A stretch of 64,000 bases of DNA. Origin: Bog-532 sp963742865 (GTDB lineage Bacteria; Actinomycetota; Actinomycetes; Streptosporangiales; Streptosporangiaceae). A program made the position numbers and the translations under genes. Below the pieces are notes generated by a model. The model was not told where the DNA came from. It made no database searches and saw nothing but the letters and a program-made list of their open reading frames with translations. This document shows positions 26,503 to 34,990 of the stretch, piece after piece; within the stretch, counting starts at the first letter, position 1; each line of letters starts with the position of its first letter. The stretch covers positions 372,001-436,000 of the forward strand of contig CAVUNW010000077.1 of the NCBI GenBank assembly GCA_963742865.1, given 5' to 3'.

Positions 26503-27802
26503 ACCGAACAGACGGGGGTGGCGAGTCCGCCGCGTGCGGGGTGCGCCAGGGACGGCGCGGGATGCCGGCCGTGCCGCGGGCGCCGGGCAGTCGCGCCAGC
26601 AGCGCGGTCAGCAGGGCCGACGCCACGAAGACGATGACGATGCCGCCGAGGGTCACCAGCGGCCAGGGCAGGTGATGGCCGAGGTTCTGCCAGCCGAAAG
26701 TGGTCAGCGCGGTGAGGAAGAGCACCTGGCTGAGGTAGATGCCGTAGGAGTAGTCCGCTCCGGCGCGGACCAGGGAGCGCAGCCAGCGGGGACGGCGCTC
26801 GTCCCCCAGCAGCACCCCGAGCAGGTAGATCACCGTGATGAGGCCCAAGTAGAGCGGGATCTCCACCGGCTGGAACGGGTCGGAGGGGTCCGCGGTGCGG
26901 AAGCCCGGCACGCCGTGCGACGCCAGCACGTACCACGCTTCGCTGAGCGCGATGGCGCCGGCCGTGGCGGCCAGCAGGGGCCGCCAGTGCCGGATCAGCC
27001 ACGCGTGCACGTCCTGGTAGTGCCAGGCCATGACCCCGCCGGCGACCACGAAGAGCTGGTAGTTCCACAGCTCACGGGTCGCGCCCTTGTTCAGCGTCCA
27101 GGCCGGCACGTACTGCTCGTGCACCAGCCAGAACAGCACCGCCTCGACCGCGAGGCTGGCGCCGAGCAGCCGCCAGTGGTGCCGCTCGGTCCGCCGGATC
27201 AGCCACAGGAACGCCGGGTAGATCAGGTAGAACTGCAGCAGCACGACCAGGAAGTAGAGCTGGTCGTACCCGGTGAGCAGCAGCCAGCCCAGGTGCCCGG
27301 CGTCGCTGGTGATGCTGCCGATCCGGCCCGCCTGGGCCAGGCCGAGCGCGAAGTAGACGACCGTCCAGGTGGCGTAGGGCAGCACCACGGCCAGCAGGCG
27401 GCGGCGCCAGAACGTGCGCCAGCCGCCGCGTCCCACGGCCGGGTAGGCGTAGACGAGCATGGCGGCCGAGATGAACATGAACGCGAACCGGGTGACGTGC
27501 GTCAGCATCAGGGCGGCGCCGACTCCGAGGCTGGCCGCCGGGGCGAAGTTCTGCAGGGAATGCGTGGAGACCACGCCGAACTGCTTCACCGGGCGCATGG
27601 CGTCGACGTGAATGAGCCGCGGCCGCGGCCGGCGCCTGGGCGGGGCAACCGGTCCCGCGGCCGCGGCCGGGAAGGCGGCCGTCCCCGCGACCCGCACAGG
27701 GACGGCAGGGCCACCGGGGGTTATGGGATCGGCCGCGCTGGTGTCGAGAACCACTCTGGCCAGCATGCTGCCCGCCGCTGAGATGACCCCTGGCCCCGGC
27801 AA
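26477..27802 (-). CDS. acyltransferase-3 family integral membrane protein
   Basis: A 441-residue protein with about ten membrane helices and the family N-terminus IHVDAMRPVKQFGVVSTHSLQ (the conserved Arg and His of this O-acyltransferase family). Further features are LLTGYDQLYFLVVLLQFYLIYP and YSYGIYLSQVLFL. These proteins O-acylate surface glycans, antibiotics or lipids using cytoplasmic acyl-CoA. The cytosolic N-terminal 70 residues are Pro/Ala/Arg-rich. Start TTG 27802 or ATG 27766. It is followed directly by the overlapping MFS gene and preceded by a paralogue, so the three form a likely surface-modification and export cluster. Confidence 0.85.
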   Translation of the reverse strand: MPGPGVISAAGSMLARVVLDTSAADPITPGGPAVPVRVAGTAAFPAAAAGPVAPPRRRPRPRLIHVDAMRPVKQFGVVSTHSLQNFAPAASLGVGAALMLTHVTRFAFMFISAAMLVYAYPAVGRGGWRTFWRRRLLAVVLPYATWTVVYFALGLAQAGRIGSITSDAGHLGWLLLTGYDQLYFLVVLLQFYLIYPAFLWLIRRTERHHWRLLGASLAVEAVLFWLVHEQYVPAWTLNKGATRELWNYQLFVVAGGVMAWHYQDVHAWLIRHWRPLLAATAGAIALSEAWYVLASHGVPGFRTADPSDPFQPVEIPLYLGLITVIYLLGVLLGDERRPRWLRSLVRAGADYSYGIYLSQVLFLTALTTFGWQNLGHHLPWPLVTLGGIVIVFVASALLTALLARLPGARGTAGIPRRPWRTPHAADSPPPSVRYGGFRERA

Positions 27803-27894
27803 AGAAGTTGCTGAGACTAACGAAATAAGTACGCCGGATGTTCAGGAAACTCGCAGCTCAGGCCCACGAACCGGTCAGCTTCCCGGAGCCGCGG

Positions 27895-29325
27895 TCACTG
27901 CGATTGAGGGCCATGGGTCTGGAGTAAATGGGACTGGCGGTGCTGGAGTGGCTGGCAGGGTGAGGGAGGCGCGGTGGATGCCGGAGGGCGGTGTCGTGAG
28001 TGGCAGGGGCGGGGTGAGAGGCGCCGGTCAGTGGGACGCAGAAGGCGCGGTGCGTGCGCGATGACGGGACCGCGCCCTGCAGGCGGGAGGACGGTGCCGC
28101 GGCCTGCGGGGGGCGCGGCGCCGCGGACGGGGCGGCGGGCGCGGCCGACGACCCAGCGGCCGACCGGGGTGCGCGTCACGGCCACGGTGAACAGGCTGGC
28201 CGCTATCCAGGTTCCGCTCACGGCGATGAGCACGACTACCGGCCAGGGCACGGCCGGCTCCAGGCTGCCCAGGCCGTAGGTCGCCGCGATGTCCAGGAAC
28301 ACGATGTGGCTCAGGTACACGCCGAACGAATTGTCCGAGGTGGTCCGGACCAGCCGGGACGGCCGTCCGCCGCGGGACCCCGCGGCCCACCAGGCGCCTG
28401 CCAGCCAGAGCAGGACGATGGCGGCCAGGTAGGACGCGATGAACTCCGGGGAGAACGGGTCGGAGGCACTGCCCGGGCTCTCGCCGGAATGGACGGCCTG
28501 CAGGTACCACGCCTGCACGCATGCGGTGACGGCGAGGGCGGCGCCAAGCAGGGCCCACCGGTGCCGCCACACCCAGGCCCGGACGGCCGGCAGATGAGCA
28601 CCGGTGACCGCCCCGGCGACCAGGTAGAAGCCGTACGAGGTGACCTCGCGGGTGGCGTTGATGTCCTGCCAGATCAGCGAGTTCACCCTGAGGTCGTGCA
28701 GGGCGATGGTCAGCGCCACCTGGGCGGCCAGGCTCACGCCGACGATGGCCAGGTGCCATCGCCGGGCACGGTTCAGGAGCCCGGCCAGGAGCGGGAAGAG
28801 CAGGTAGAACTGCACGAGCACGATCACGAAGTACAGGTGGCCGGCTCCCGTGATGAGCTGGACGCCGACGCGGGTGAGGACCTCCAGCGGAGTCCCGGTC
28901 ACCGAGGGGATGGTGTCGCCGCGCAGGCCCGCGAAACCGGCCAGCGCGTAGAGCAGCGTCCAGATGACGAACGGGACGATGATCGTGGTGAACCGGCGTC
29001 CCCAGAAGGCCAGCGCCGACCAGCGGGGGCGGCCGTAGGCCTGGTACATCAGCACCAGCCCGCTGACGAAGAAGAAGATGTGCCGGCTGGCCTCGGACTC
29101 GAGCAGCACCGCGCCGTAGAAGATGCTGCCCACGGGGGCGAACATCTGCATCGCGTGCGTGACGATGACCAGCAGGGATGCGGCCGGGCGGACGACATCG
29201 AGTTCGTCCGCATGCGGCCGCGACCCCCCGGCTCCCGTCCGGGGGGTCGTGGTCACGCGGTCCCTTCGCGCCTGGCCCGTCAGCACGGGCTTACCCTGCC
29301 GTACCCGGCTGGACGTTAGCTGCAC
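27895..29325 (-). CDS. acyltransferase-3 family integral membrane protein (paralogue)
   Basis: A 476-residue paralogue of the next gene. It shares the domain order and motifs: ELDVVRPAASLLVIVTHAMQ, RHIFFFVSGLVLMYQAYGRPRW, ITGAGHLYFVIVLVQFYLLFP and SFGVYLSHIVFL. The pair looks like an old tandem duplication. The C-terminal 80 residues are a Pro/Arg/His-rich cytoplasmic tail absent from its sister. Ninety-two AT-richer bases separate the two genes, so they may be one transcript. The acceptor molecule is unknown. Confidence 0.85.
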   Translation of the reverse strand: MQLTSSRVRQGKPVLTGQARRDRVTTTPRTGAGGSRPHADELDVVRPAASLLVIVTHAMQMFAPVGSIFYGAVLLESEASRHIFFFVSGLVLMYQAYGRPRWSALAFWGRRFTTIIVPFVIWTLLYALAGFAGLRGDTIPSVTGTPLEVLTRVGVQLITGAGHLYFVIVLVQFYLLFPLLAGLLNRARRWHLAIVGVSLAAQVALTIALHDLRVNSLIWQDINATREVTSYGFYLVAGAVTGAHLPAVRAWVWRHRWALLGAALAVTACVQAWYLQAVHSGESPGSASDPFSPEFIASYLAAIVLLWLAGAWWAAGSRGGRPSRLVRTTSDNSFGVYLSHIVFLDIAATYGLGSLEPAVPWPVVVLIAVSGTWIAASLFTVAVTRTPVGRWVVGRARRPVRGAAPPAGRGTVLPPAGRGPVIAHAPRLLRPTDRRLSPRPCHSRHRPPASTAPPSPCQPLQHRQSHLLQTHGPQSQ

Positions 29326-29340
29326 GCCGACTGAAGGCGG

Positions 29341-30126
29341 TCAGGGCTGGCGGGCGTACAGCTTTTTCGCCCACAGGTAGCCGAGCAGCGCCACGCCGGC
29401 GCACCAGGCGGCGGCGATGGCCGCATCGTGGCCGACCGGGCCGCCCAGCAGGAGGTGGCGCACGCTTTCGGTGATCGGCGTGAACGGCTGGTACTGCGCG
29501 AACCAGCGCAGCACGACGGGCATCGAGTTGGTCGGGACGAACCCGCTGCCCAGGAACGGCAGCAGGATCAGGAACATCGGGGTGTTGCTGGCCGTCTCGA
29601 CGCTCTTGGCCGCGAGGCCCAGCGCCACCGACAGCCAGATCAGCGCGAAGGCGGTCATCGCGAGCACACCGGCCGCTGCGAGCCAGGCCAGCGGGCCCGC
29701 GGTCGGCCGGAATCCGACGCCCACGGCGACGGCAACCACGACGGCCAGGCTGAGCATGGTCTGGATCAGGCTGCCCAGGACGTGACCGGTCAGCACCGAG
29801 GCCCGGGCGATGGCCATGGTCCGGAACCGGGCGATGATGCCCTCGGTCATGTCCACGGCCACCGAGATGGCCGTGCCCTGCGCGGCAGCGGCCACGGTCA
29901 GCAGGATGACGCCGGGAGCCACGTAGTTGGCGTAGGCGCTGCGGCCACCGGACACACCGCCCAGCCCGGCGCCGAGCGTCCCGCCGAAGACGTACACGAA
30001 CAGCAGCAGGAGGATGATCGGCAAACCGACGAGCATCAGTGTCATGGACGGGTAGCGCCGCATGTGCCGCAGGTCGCGGCGGAGCATGGTGGCCGAATCG
30101 GACACGGTGTAGGACATGGCGGTCAT
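29341..30126 (-). CDS. ABC-2 type transporter permease (DrrB-like)
   Basis: A 261-residue permease with six membrane helices and the ABC-2 domain (GLPIILLLLFVYVFGG near residue 35, FLILLPFLGSGFVPTNSMP near residue 190). DrrB-type permeases pair with DrrA ATPases to export drugs such as anthracyclines, and many have unknown substrates. Its ATG overlaps the stop of the ATPase gene by four bases. It is the last gene of the RHH-DUF4097-DrrA-DrrB operon. Confidence 0.9.
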   Translation of the reverse strand: MTAMSYTVSDSATMLRRDLRHMRRYPSMTLMLVGLPIILLLLFVYVFGGTLGAGLGGVSGGRSAYANYVAPGVILLTVAAAAQGTAISVAVDMTEGIIARFRTMAIARASVLTGHVLGSLIQTMLSLAVVVAVAVGVGFRPTAGPLAWLAAAGVLAMTAFALIWLSVALGLAAKSVETASNTPMFLILLPFLGSGFVPTNSMPVVLRWFAQYQPFTPITESVRHLLLGGPVGHDAAIAAAWCAGVALLGYLWAKKLYARQP

Positions 30127-31162
30127 CGTGAGCTGGCTTTCTGTGCGCGGGCTTCCGGTGGGGTGGCGTCCAGCCGGCCGGACCGCTGGGGGCTGGCCGG
30201 CTGGGCTGCTGCTGGCTGAGCGGCCGGGGGCTGGCCGGTCAGGGCCAGGAAGACGTCATCGAGGTCCGGGGTGTGGATCGACAGCCGGTCCACCTCGACC
30301 GACGCGCCGGCGAGCTGATTGAGCAGGTCACGCAGGGAACGCGCGTCCCCGTCGCCAGGCACCTGCAAGGTCAGCGCCTCGTCGTCGCGCGCGGCTGCGC
30401 CGACCGTACGGGCGGCCATCTCCAGGTCACGGGCGCCGGCGAAGTGCAGGCGGACGTGCCCGCCGGGGACGCGGCGCTTGAGTTCCGCGGCGCTGCCCTC
30501 GGCGACGATGACGCCGCGGTCGAGCACCGCGATCCGGTCCGCGAGCTGATCGGCCTCCTCGAGGTACTGAGTGGTGAGGAAGATCGTGACGCCGCCCGCA
30601 ACCAGGTCGCGGATGATCTGCCACATCGTCCGGCGGCTGCGCGGATCCAGCCCGGCGGTCGGCTCGTCGAGGAAGATCAGCCGTGGGTCGCCGACCAGGG
30701 TCATCGCGAGGTCGAGCCGGCGCCGCATGCCGCCGGAGTAGGCGGCCGCCTGCTTGCCCGCGTCCGCGGTCAGGTCGAAGCGGTCGAGCAGCGCCGCCGT
30801 CCGCGCCGGCCCTCGCGGCGGCCCAGATGATGCAGGTCCGCCATTAGCAGCATGTTCTCCTCGCCGGTCAGCAGGTTGTCGACCGCCGAGAACTGGCCGG
30901 TGACGCCGATCGCGGCACGGACCGCGTCGGGCTCGGCGGCCACGTCGTGCCCAGCCACGCGAACCTGGCCGCCGTCAGCGGTGATCAGGGTGGAAAGGAT
31001 CTGCACGGTGGTGGTCTTGCCGGCGCCGTTCGGGCCGAGCAGGGCGAAGATCGTCCCCTCGGGCACGGTCAGGTCGATGCCGTCGAGCACCGCCGTGCGG
31101 CCGAAGGATTTCCGCAGACCGGTCACGGAAATCGCGAGCCTGGTCTCGTCACGGGCGGTCAT
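30123..31162 (-). CDS. ABC transporter ATP-binding protein, DrrA-like (frameshifted)
   Basis: Walker A LLGPNGAGKTTTVQIL (about residue 40), Q-loop GVTGQFSAVDNLLTG, signature YSGGMRRRLDLAM, Walker B LIFLDEPTAGLDPRS and the H-loop variant FLTTQYLEEAD place it with DrrA-type drug ABC ATPases. The DrrA C-terminal domain (HTPDLDDVFLALTG) follows, then an Ala/Pro/Gln tail. Near 30810 the frame changes: GRREGRRGRRR should read GRREGRARTAALLDRF, one base missing in a GGC/GCG run. Both ends overlap neighbouring genes by four bases (ATGA), showing tight translational coupling. The full length of about 346 residues is normal. Confidence 0.87.
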
Positions 31163-32058
31163 TGTTCTTCCTTCCAGGAGGCGTGGGCTGAGGGGGACGC
31201 CGGGTCTGGTGTCCCGGCGCGGCGGATCACGATGTCGCCGTAACTGGTGCGCGCGCGCACCTCGGCGATCTCGTCGGACGACCCGGGGCTTTCGGCCGGG
31301 TCCATCAGGTTGCGCACGTAGCCGAACTGGGTGGAGACGTCGAGGCGGGCGGCGGTGCCGGAGTGGATGCCGATCTCGATCCCGCCGAAGCCGGTCTTGA
31401 GCGACGCCGAGCCGCGGGTCAGGTCACCGATCCGGATGTCACCGTTGGCGGAGGTGGCCGTGACACCGGCGCCGGCGCGGTCGGCGGCGATGGCGCCGTT
31501 GGCCGCCTTCACCCGCAGATCGCCGGCAACCTCCCCGATCCAGGTGTCACCGTTGGAGTTCTTGATCGCCGCGGTGCCGGCGATCTCGCCCAGGCGGACC
31601 CGGCCGGACCCGGTGCTGACCTCGGCCGGGCCGGCCACGCGGTCAACGGCGATGCTCCCGGCGCCGGAATTCAGGTCGAGGGCGCCCGTGTCGCCGAAGT
31701 CCAGGTCGCCCAGCGCGGTCTTGACGCGGCATTCGCCGAGCCGCCCGGTGGCGTGGAATGAGGCCATCGCGGCGTCACCCTGCAGGCGCGAGCCCGCGGG
31801 CAACTCGATCGTGACGTCGATGGAACCGGGCTTGCCGAAGAAACTCAGCGCGTGCGGTTTCGGCGCGGCGACCAGAAGCCGTCCGGCCGCGTACTCGACG
31901 CGGGTCTGCTCGGCATCCCGCACGTCCAGTTCGCGGGATGCATCGGTGGGGCGAACGTGGACCACCGTGTCGGCACGATCGCTGGCGCTGATCCGGACGT
32001 CCCCGGTGAGGATCTCGATCGTGGCCGTTATCGGCTCGGGGGTATCGAAGGCGGGCAT
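31159..32058 (-). CDS. DUF4097-family beta-helix protein
   Basis: A 299-residue protein built of short beta-strand repeats (GDLDFGDTGALDLNSGAGSI, NSNGDTWIGEVAGDLRVKAA), the DUF4097 (adhesin-like) fold. There is no signal peptide or membrane helix, so it is probably cytoplasmic. Its start has GGAGG eight bases upstream, and its stop overlaps the drrA start. Members are very often encoded between a ribbon-helix-helix regulator and a DrrAB-type ABC transporter in actinobacteria, as here, which suggests a scaffold or sensor for that transporter. The biochemical role is not known. Confidence 0.85.
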   Translation of the reverse strand: MPAFDTPEPITATIEILTGDVRISASDRADTVVHVRPTDASRELDVRDAEQTRVEYAAGRLLVAAPKPHALSFFGKPGSIDVTIELPAGSRLQGDAAMASFHATGRLGECRVKTALGDLDFGDTGALDLNSGAGSIAVDRVAGPAEVSTGSGRVRLGEIAGTAAIKNSNGDTWIGEVAGDLRVKAANGAIAADRAGAGVTATSANGDIRIGDLTRGSASLKTGFGGIEIGIHSGTAARLDVSTQFGYVRNLMDPAESPGSSDEIAEVRARTSYGDIVIRRAGTPDPASPSAHASWKEEQ

Positions 32059-32079
32059 GGCAAATTCCTCCAGGTGGTG

Positions 32080-32628
32080 TCAGCGGACCCAGCCGCTGTA
32101 GCGCTGACCGCGGAGCGGGGCGCGCCGTCCGGGACCCCGGTCACGGTGGCCGCGGTCCGCGACGCCCTCGAGCGCGGCCGCGGCCGCCCGGACGAGCCAG
32201 GCGTTGACCGACAGGCGGCCTGGCCGGCGGCTTCCTCAACCCGGCCCTTGAGGCTCTCGGACAGGCGCAGGTTGATCCGGGACATCGCGTCGTCCTCCCC
32301 CTCCGGCAGGGCCAGGCGGGACCGGTGGCGCGACGGCGGGCCCGGCCGCGATGGCCGGTTCCTGGTCGTCGAAGGACGATTCGGCGGGCGGCGGGGTGAC
32401 GACGAAGCTGGGCTCGCGGGCGCGCAGGCGCAGCTCGACCGAGCCCGGTGCGAGGTCCCGGGTGATTTCGTCGGCGGCCGCGGACAGCGCATCGAGCAGG
32501 GCGAGCCGCACCGCCGATTCCAGCGGCGCGGTGAGCCGCTCGGCCAGGGCCCGAGCGTCGTCCCCGCCCGCCGCGGCGGCCACGGCGAGATCGCGGCGGA
32601 GAGCGTCGACGTATGGCGTGAGGTTCAT
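32080..32628 (-). CDS. ribbon-helix-helix (HicB-like) regulator, two frameshifts
   Basis: The N-terminal helical part (MNLTPYVDALRRDLAVAAAA..ERLTAPLESAVRLALLDALSAAADEITRDLAPGSVELRLR) is joined by a Pro-rich linker to a C-terminal RHH domain (MSRINLRLSESLKGRVEEAAG...LSVNAWLVRAAAAALEG). It ends RGQRYSGWVR at 32080. Two indels break it: one in the GGGGG run near 32298, another near 32215. Both look like sequencing errors because the three segments align with one known protein plan (DUF plus HicB-like RHH). ATG 32628 directly follows CATAAT plus six bases, so the message is probably leaderless. The palindrome at 32636-32660 in its promoter is the likely binding site of its own RHH domain. Confidence 0.75.
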
Positions 32629-32635
32629 GGCATCA

Positions 32636-32667
32636 TTATGGCACCACTGTGGTGCCATAAGCAAGAA
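32636..32667 (-). promoter_or_regulatory. operator palindrome inside the promoter of the RHH-DUF4097-DrrAB operon
   Basis: TTATGGCACCAC and its exact reverse complement flank one central base (32636-32660). On the minus strand, -35 TTGCTT and -10 CATAAT lie 18 bases apart, with the palindrome covering the whole spacer. The ATG comes six bases after the -10. A further half-site TGGCACCAC lies at 32727-32735. Binding would block RNA polymerase, so autorepression is the natural reading. Confidence 0.7.
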
Positions 32668-32820
32668 ATTAGACGCCATATCTAAGCCAGTCCTGCGCCA
32701 TCGTGGCATCAGCACAGGTGAGAGCGTGGCACCACCCGAGGACGGGCAGGGAGGGGCGGCCGCGAAGCAGGCAAACGGGCCGGGCCGGAGGGCACTAACG
32801 GCAAGGAGCTTCGGTCAGGC

Positions 32821-32920
32821 GCGCGGGCGCGGAACCGGAGGGGCACGAACGGCCCGGTCAGGAGACGAGAGCGCGGGCGCGGAACCGGAGGGGCACGAAC
32901 GGCCCGGTCAGGAGACGAGA
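32821..32920. repeat. exact 50-bp tandem duplication, intergenic
   Basis: Two identical 50-base copies (32821-32870 and 32871-32920) start GCGCGGGCGCGGAACC. Degenerate partial copies lie on both sides (about 32780-32820 and 32921-32960). They fill the gap between the RHH promoter and the end of the flavin reductase gene. No gene is seen in 32661-32955. Confidence 0.9.
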
Positions 32921-32955
32921 GCGGGAGGGTAGCCGGGGGAGAACGAACGGCCGGG

Positions 32956-33462
32956 TCAGCGGCCGGGGAGGCGGCGGTAGCGGCCGGCGTGGTAGATCAG
33001 CGGGCCAGGGCCGTCCGCGGTGGCGGGCGGCGCGTGCACGGCCAGGACCTCGCCGACGACGATGCTGTGGTCGCCGCCCTCGTACACCGCGTACGTCCGG
33101 CATTCGAGCGCGGACAGCGCATCGTCGAGGATGGGGGCGCCGGTGATCGTGCCCGGATGATGCGGATGCTGGTCGAGCTGGCCGTCGAGCGGACGGCCGC
33201 GGGTCGCGAGCCAGCGCGCGGTCTTCTCCGCGTCCTCGCTGAGCACCGATACGGCCCAGGTGCCCGCGGCCAGCACCGCGTCGTGGAAGCGCGCCGCCTT
33301 CTCCACGCAGACCAGAACCAGCAGCGGGTCCAGCGATACGGACGTGAACGCGTTCACGGTCATCGCGTGGGTGACACCCTCCGTGGTGGCCGCGATGACC
33401 ACGATGCCGGTGGCGAACTGCCCGGTGGCAAGCCGGAAGGCGTCCGGGTCGGGGTCCGTCAC
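32956..33462 (-). CDS. flavin reductase family protein (FMN-binding split barrel)
   Basis: A 168-residue protein with the flavin-reductase-like fold: FRLATGQFATGIVVIAATTEG (residues 7-27), MTVNAFTSVSLDPLLVLVCV and VSVLSEDAEKTARWLATRG. Members reduce FMN/FAD with NAD(P)H, usually to feed a two-component monooxygenase. The start GTG 33462 overlaps the stop of the upstream DUF6113-like gene (GTGA), so it is coupled to the mshB group. No partner monooxygenase is adjacent. Confidence 0.88.
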   Translation of the reverse strand: MTDPDPDAFRLATGQFATGIVVIAATTEGVTHAMTVNAFTSVSLDPLLVLVCVEKAARFHDAVLAAGTWAVSVLSEDAEKTARWLATRGRPLDGQLDQHPHHPGTITGAPILDDALSALECRTYAVYEGGDHSIVVGEVLAVHAPPATADGPGPLIYHAGRYRRLPGR

Positions 33463-33950
33463 CGCAGCGGCTTCGCGCCCGGCATACCGCGAATCCAGAG
33501 CGCGAACGCGCCCGCGACCCCGATGGTGGCGCTGACCGCGCCGCCGTAGAGGTACCACTCGCCGGCGGTGGTGCCGGTGATGATCACGCTCCCCCCGGCG
33601 TCCGGCATGGCCAGCAGGAACGACACGAGGAGCCAGCCGACGGCGGGCACGAGCGCACCGGCGAGCGAGCGCATGGCCCAGCCGGCGAGCAGGCAGGTCG
33701 CGAGAAGCACCACGCAGCAGCCCAGCGCGGCCGCGGGCACCGGGCCCACCATCCAGCTGTACCCGAAGGACCCCATGATCCCCTGGATGGCCCCCAGCAC
33801 GAACAGCACGCCGTAGGCGCCGCCGGTGACGAACGCTTCCCGCTGGTCCGGGTGGTCACGTACCGCGCGGTCACGTCTTACGGGGTCGGTGACGGGCGGC
33901 TCTGGCGTCTGCTGCGCCTGCCTTTCTGGCTCGTTCGCCCCGGGTCCCAT
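33459..33950 (-). CDS. DUF6113-like four-helix membrane protein
   Basis: A 163-residue protein. A hydrophilic N-terminus (about 45 residues, ending RDHPDQREAFVTGG) precedes four predicted helices (YGVLFVLGAIQGIMGSFGY, AAALGCCVVLLATCLLAGWAM, ALVPAVGWLLVSFLLAM and ATIGVAGAFALWI). Small membrane proteins of this kind are regularly found beside mshB in actinobacteria, and no function is established. ATG 33950 is 11 bases past the mshB stop and overlaps nothing. A longer frame to 34016 would run into mshB. Confidence 0.75.
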   Translation of the reverse strand: MGPGANEPERQAQQTPEPPVTDPVRRDRAVRDHPDQREAFVTGGAYGVLFVLGAIQGIMGSFGYSWMVGPVPAAALGCCVVLLATCLLAGWAMRSLAGALVPAVGWLLVSFLLAMPDAGGSVIITGTTAGEWYLYGGAVSATIGVAGAFALWIRGMPGAKPLR

Positions 33951-33961
33951 GCCTAGCAAGG

Positions 33962-34957
33962 CTACCCAGCACGCCCCGCGGCGGCACCGTCCGGGACCGG
34001 CGGCGTCACCGGGCACTCGTCGACCCCGGCGAACAGGTCGTCTTCGCGCCCGTAGGGGCCGTCCGGGCCCCGCTCGCCGGTCAGCAGCGCGTAGTGCTCA
34101 ACGCCGGACGCCAGCTGGGCCACCTTGTTCGACAGCGCGAAGAACACACCGTCCACGGTGATCTGGGTGGCGTGCGCGCGCATCGCGTCCAGCTTCACGT
34201 CCAGGTACGCGGACGCGTCGATCTCGGTCGTCACCTGCTCGTCCGGCACGCCGTAAACCAGGTCGGCCGCCGAGGCCGGCAGGACGAAGCCGTCCGGCAG
34301 CATGGTGGCCTGCAGCGTCTCGATCTCGGCATCCAGGACGGACTGCGGGGTGGTGCTCGCGTAGAACTTGGCGACCTGCCACGGCGGCAGCGCGGGGCCG
34401 CCGTCCCCGGCACTGGCCCCGGCGGCACCGGCGGCACCGGCCTCGATGGCGACGGCCGGGTCGGCGGCCAGCTGGAACGCCCGCCAGGCGACGCGGTGCG
34501 CCTGGATGTGATCGGGGTGCCCGTAGAACCCGTCGTCGTCGTAGGTGACCATGACCTGCGGGCGGACCTCACGGACGACGGCGGCCAGCGCGGTAGCCGC
34601 CTCCTCCACATCCGCCTGCCAGAAGGCACGCGGATCGCCGTTGCCCGGGGTGCCGATCATGCCGGAGTCCCGCCAGCGGCCCGGGCCACCCAGGAACCGG
34701 TGGTCGGTGACCCCGAGCGCCTGGCAGGCGGCGTTCAGCTCGCCGATCCGGTAGCCGCCCAGCTGGTCGTCGCGCTCGGGGGCCAGCGCGGCCAGCTCCG
34801 GTGGGATGATCTCGCCGAGCTCGCCGAGCGTGCACGTCACCAGGGTGACGCGGGCGCCCTCGGCGGCGTACTTCGCCATCGTCGCCCCGGTGCCGATCGA
34901 TTCGTCGTCGGGATGGGCGTGCACCAGCAGCAGGCGGCGGTCCAGGGATGAGGTCAC
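33962..34957 (-). CDS. mshB: GlcNAc-Ins deacetylase of mycothiol biosynthesis
   Basis: A 331-residue LmbE-type zinc deacetylase: VHAHPDDESIGTGATMAKYA (zinc His/Asp, residues 12-31), YDDDGFYGHPDHIQAHR (about residue 148) and SNKVAQLASGVEHYALL at the end. It removes acetyl from N-acetylglucosaminyl-inositol, the second step of mycothiol synthesis, in the cytoplasm. An Ala/Gly-rich insert (about residues 175-195) is not in the usual family. It is the first gene of a three-gene minus-strand group and divergent from the S9 peptidase gene by 33 bases. Confidence 0.93.
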   Translation of the reverse strand: MTSSLDRRLLLVHAHPDDESIGTGATMAKYAAEGARVTLVTCTLGELGEIIPPELAALAPERDDQLGGYRIGELNAACQALGVTDHRFLGGPGRWRDSGMIGTPGNGDPRAFWQADVEEAATALAAVVREVRPQVMVTYDDDGFYGHPDHIQAHRVAWRAFQLAADPAVAIEAGAAGAAGASAGDGGPALPPWQVAKFYASTTPQSVLDAEIETLQATMLPDGFVLPASAADLVYGVPDEQVTTEIDASAYLDVKLDAMRAHATQITVDGVFFALSNKVAQLASGVEHYALLTGERGPDGPYGREDDLFAGVDECPVTPPVPDGAAAGRAG

Positions 34958-34990
34958 GAGACGTGAGAGTAGCCGGGGCTGGCAGGATCT

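Noticed and set aside
32351..32932. Plus-strand frame over the RHH regulator and the 50-bp repeats
   Set aside because: Opposite a supported gene, and its second half merely translates a tandem repeat.
34094..34951. 285-residue plus-strand frame opposite mshB
   Set aside because: An antisense shadow of a clear MshB with all zinc motifs.
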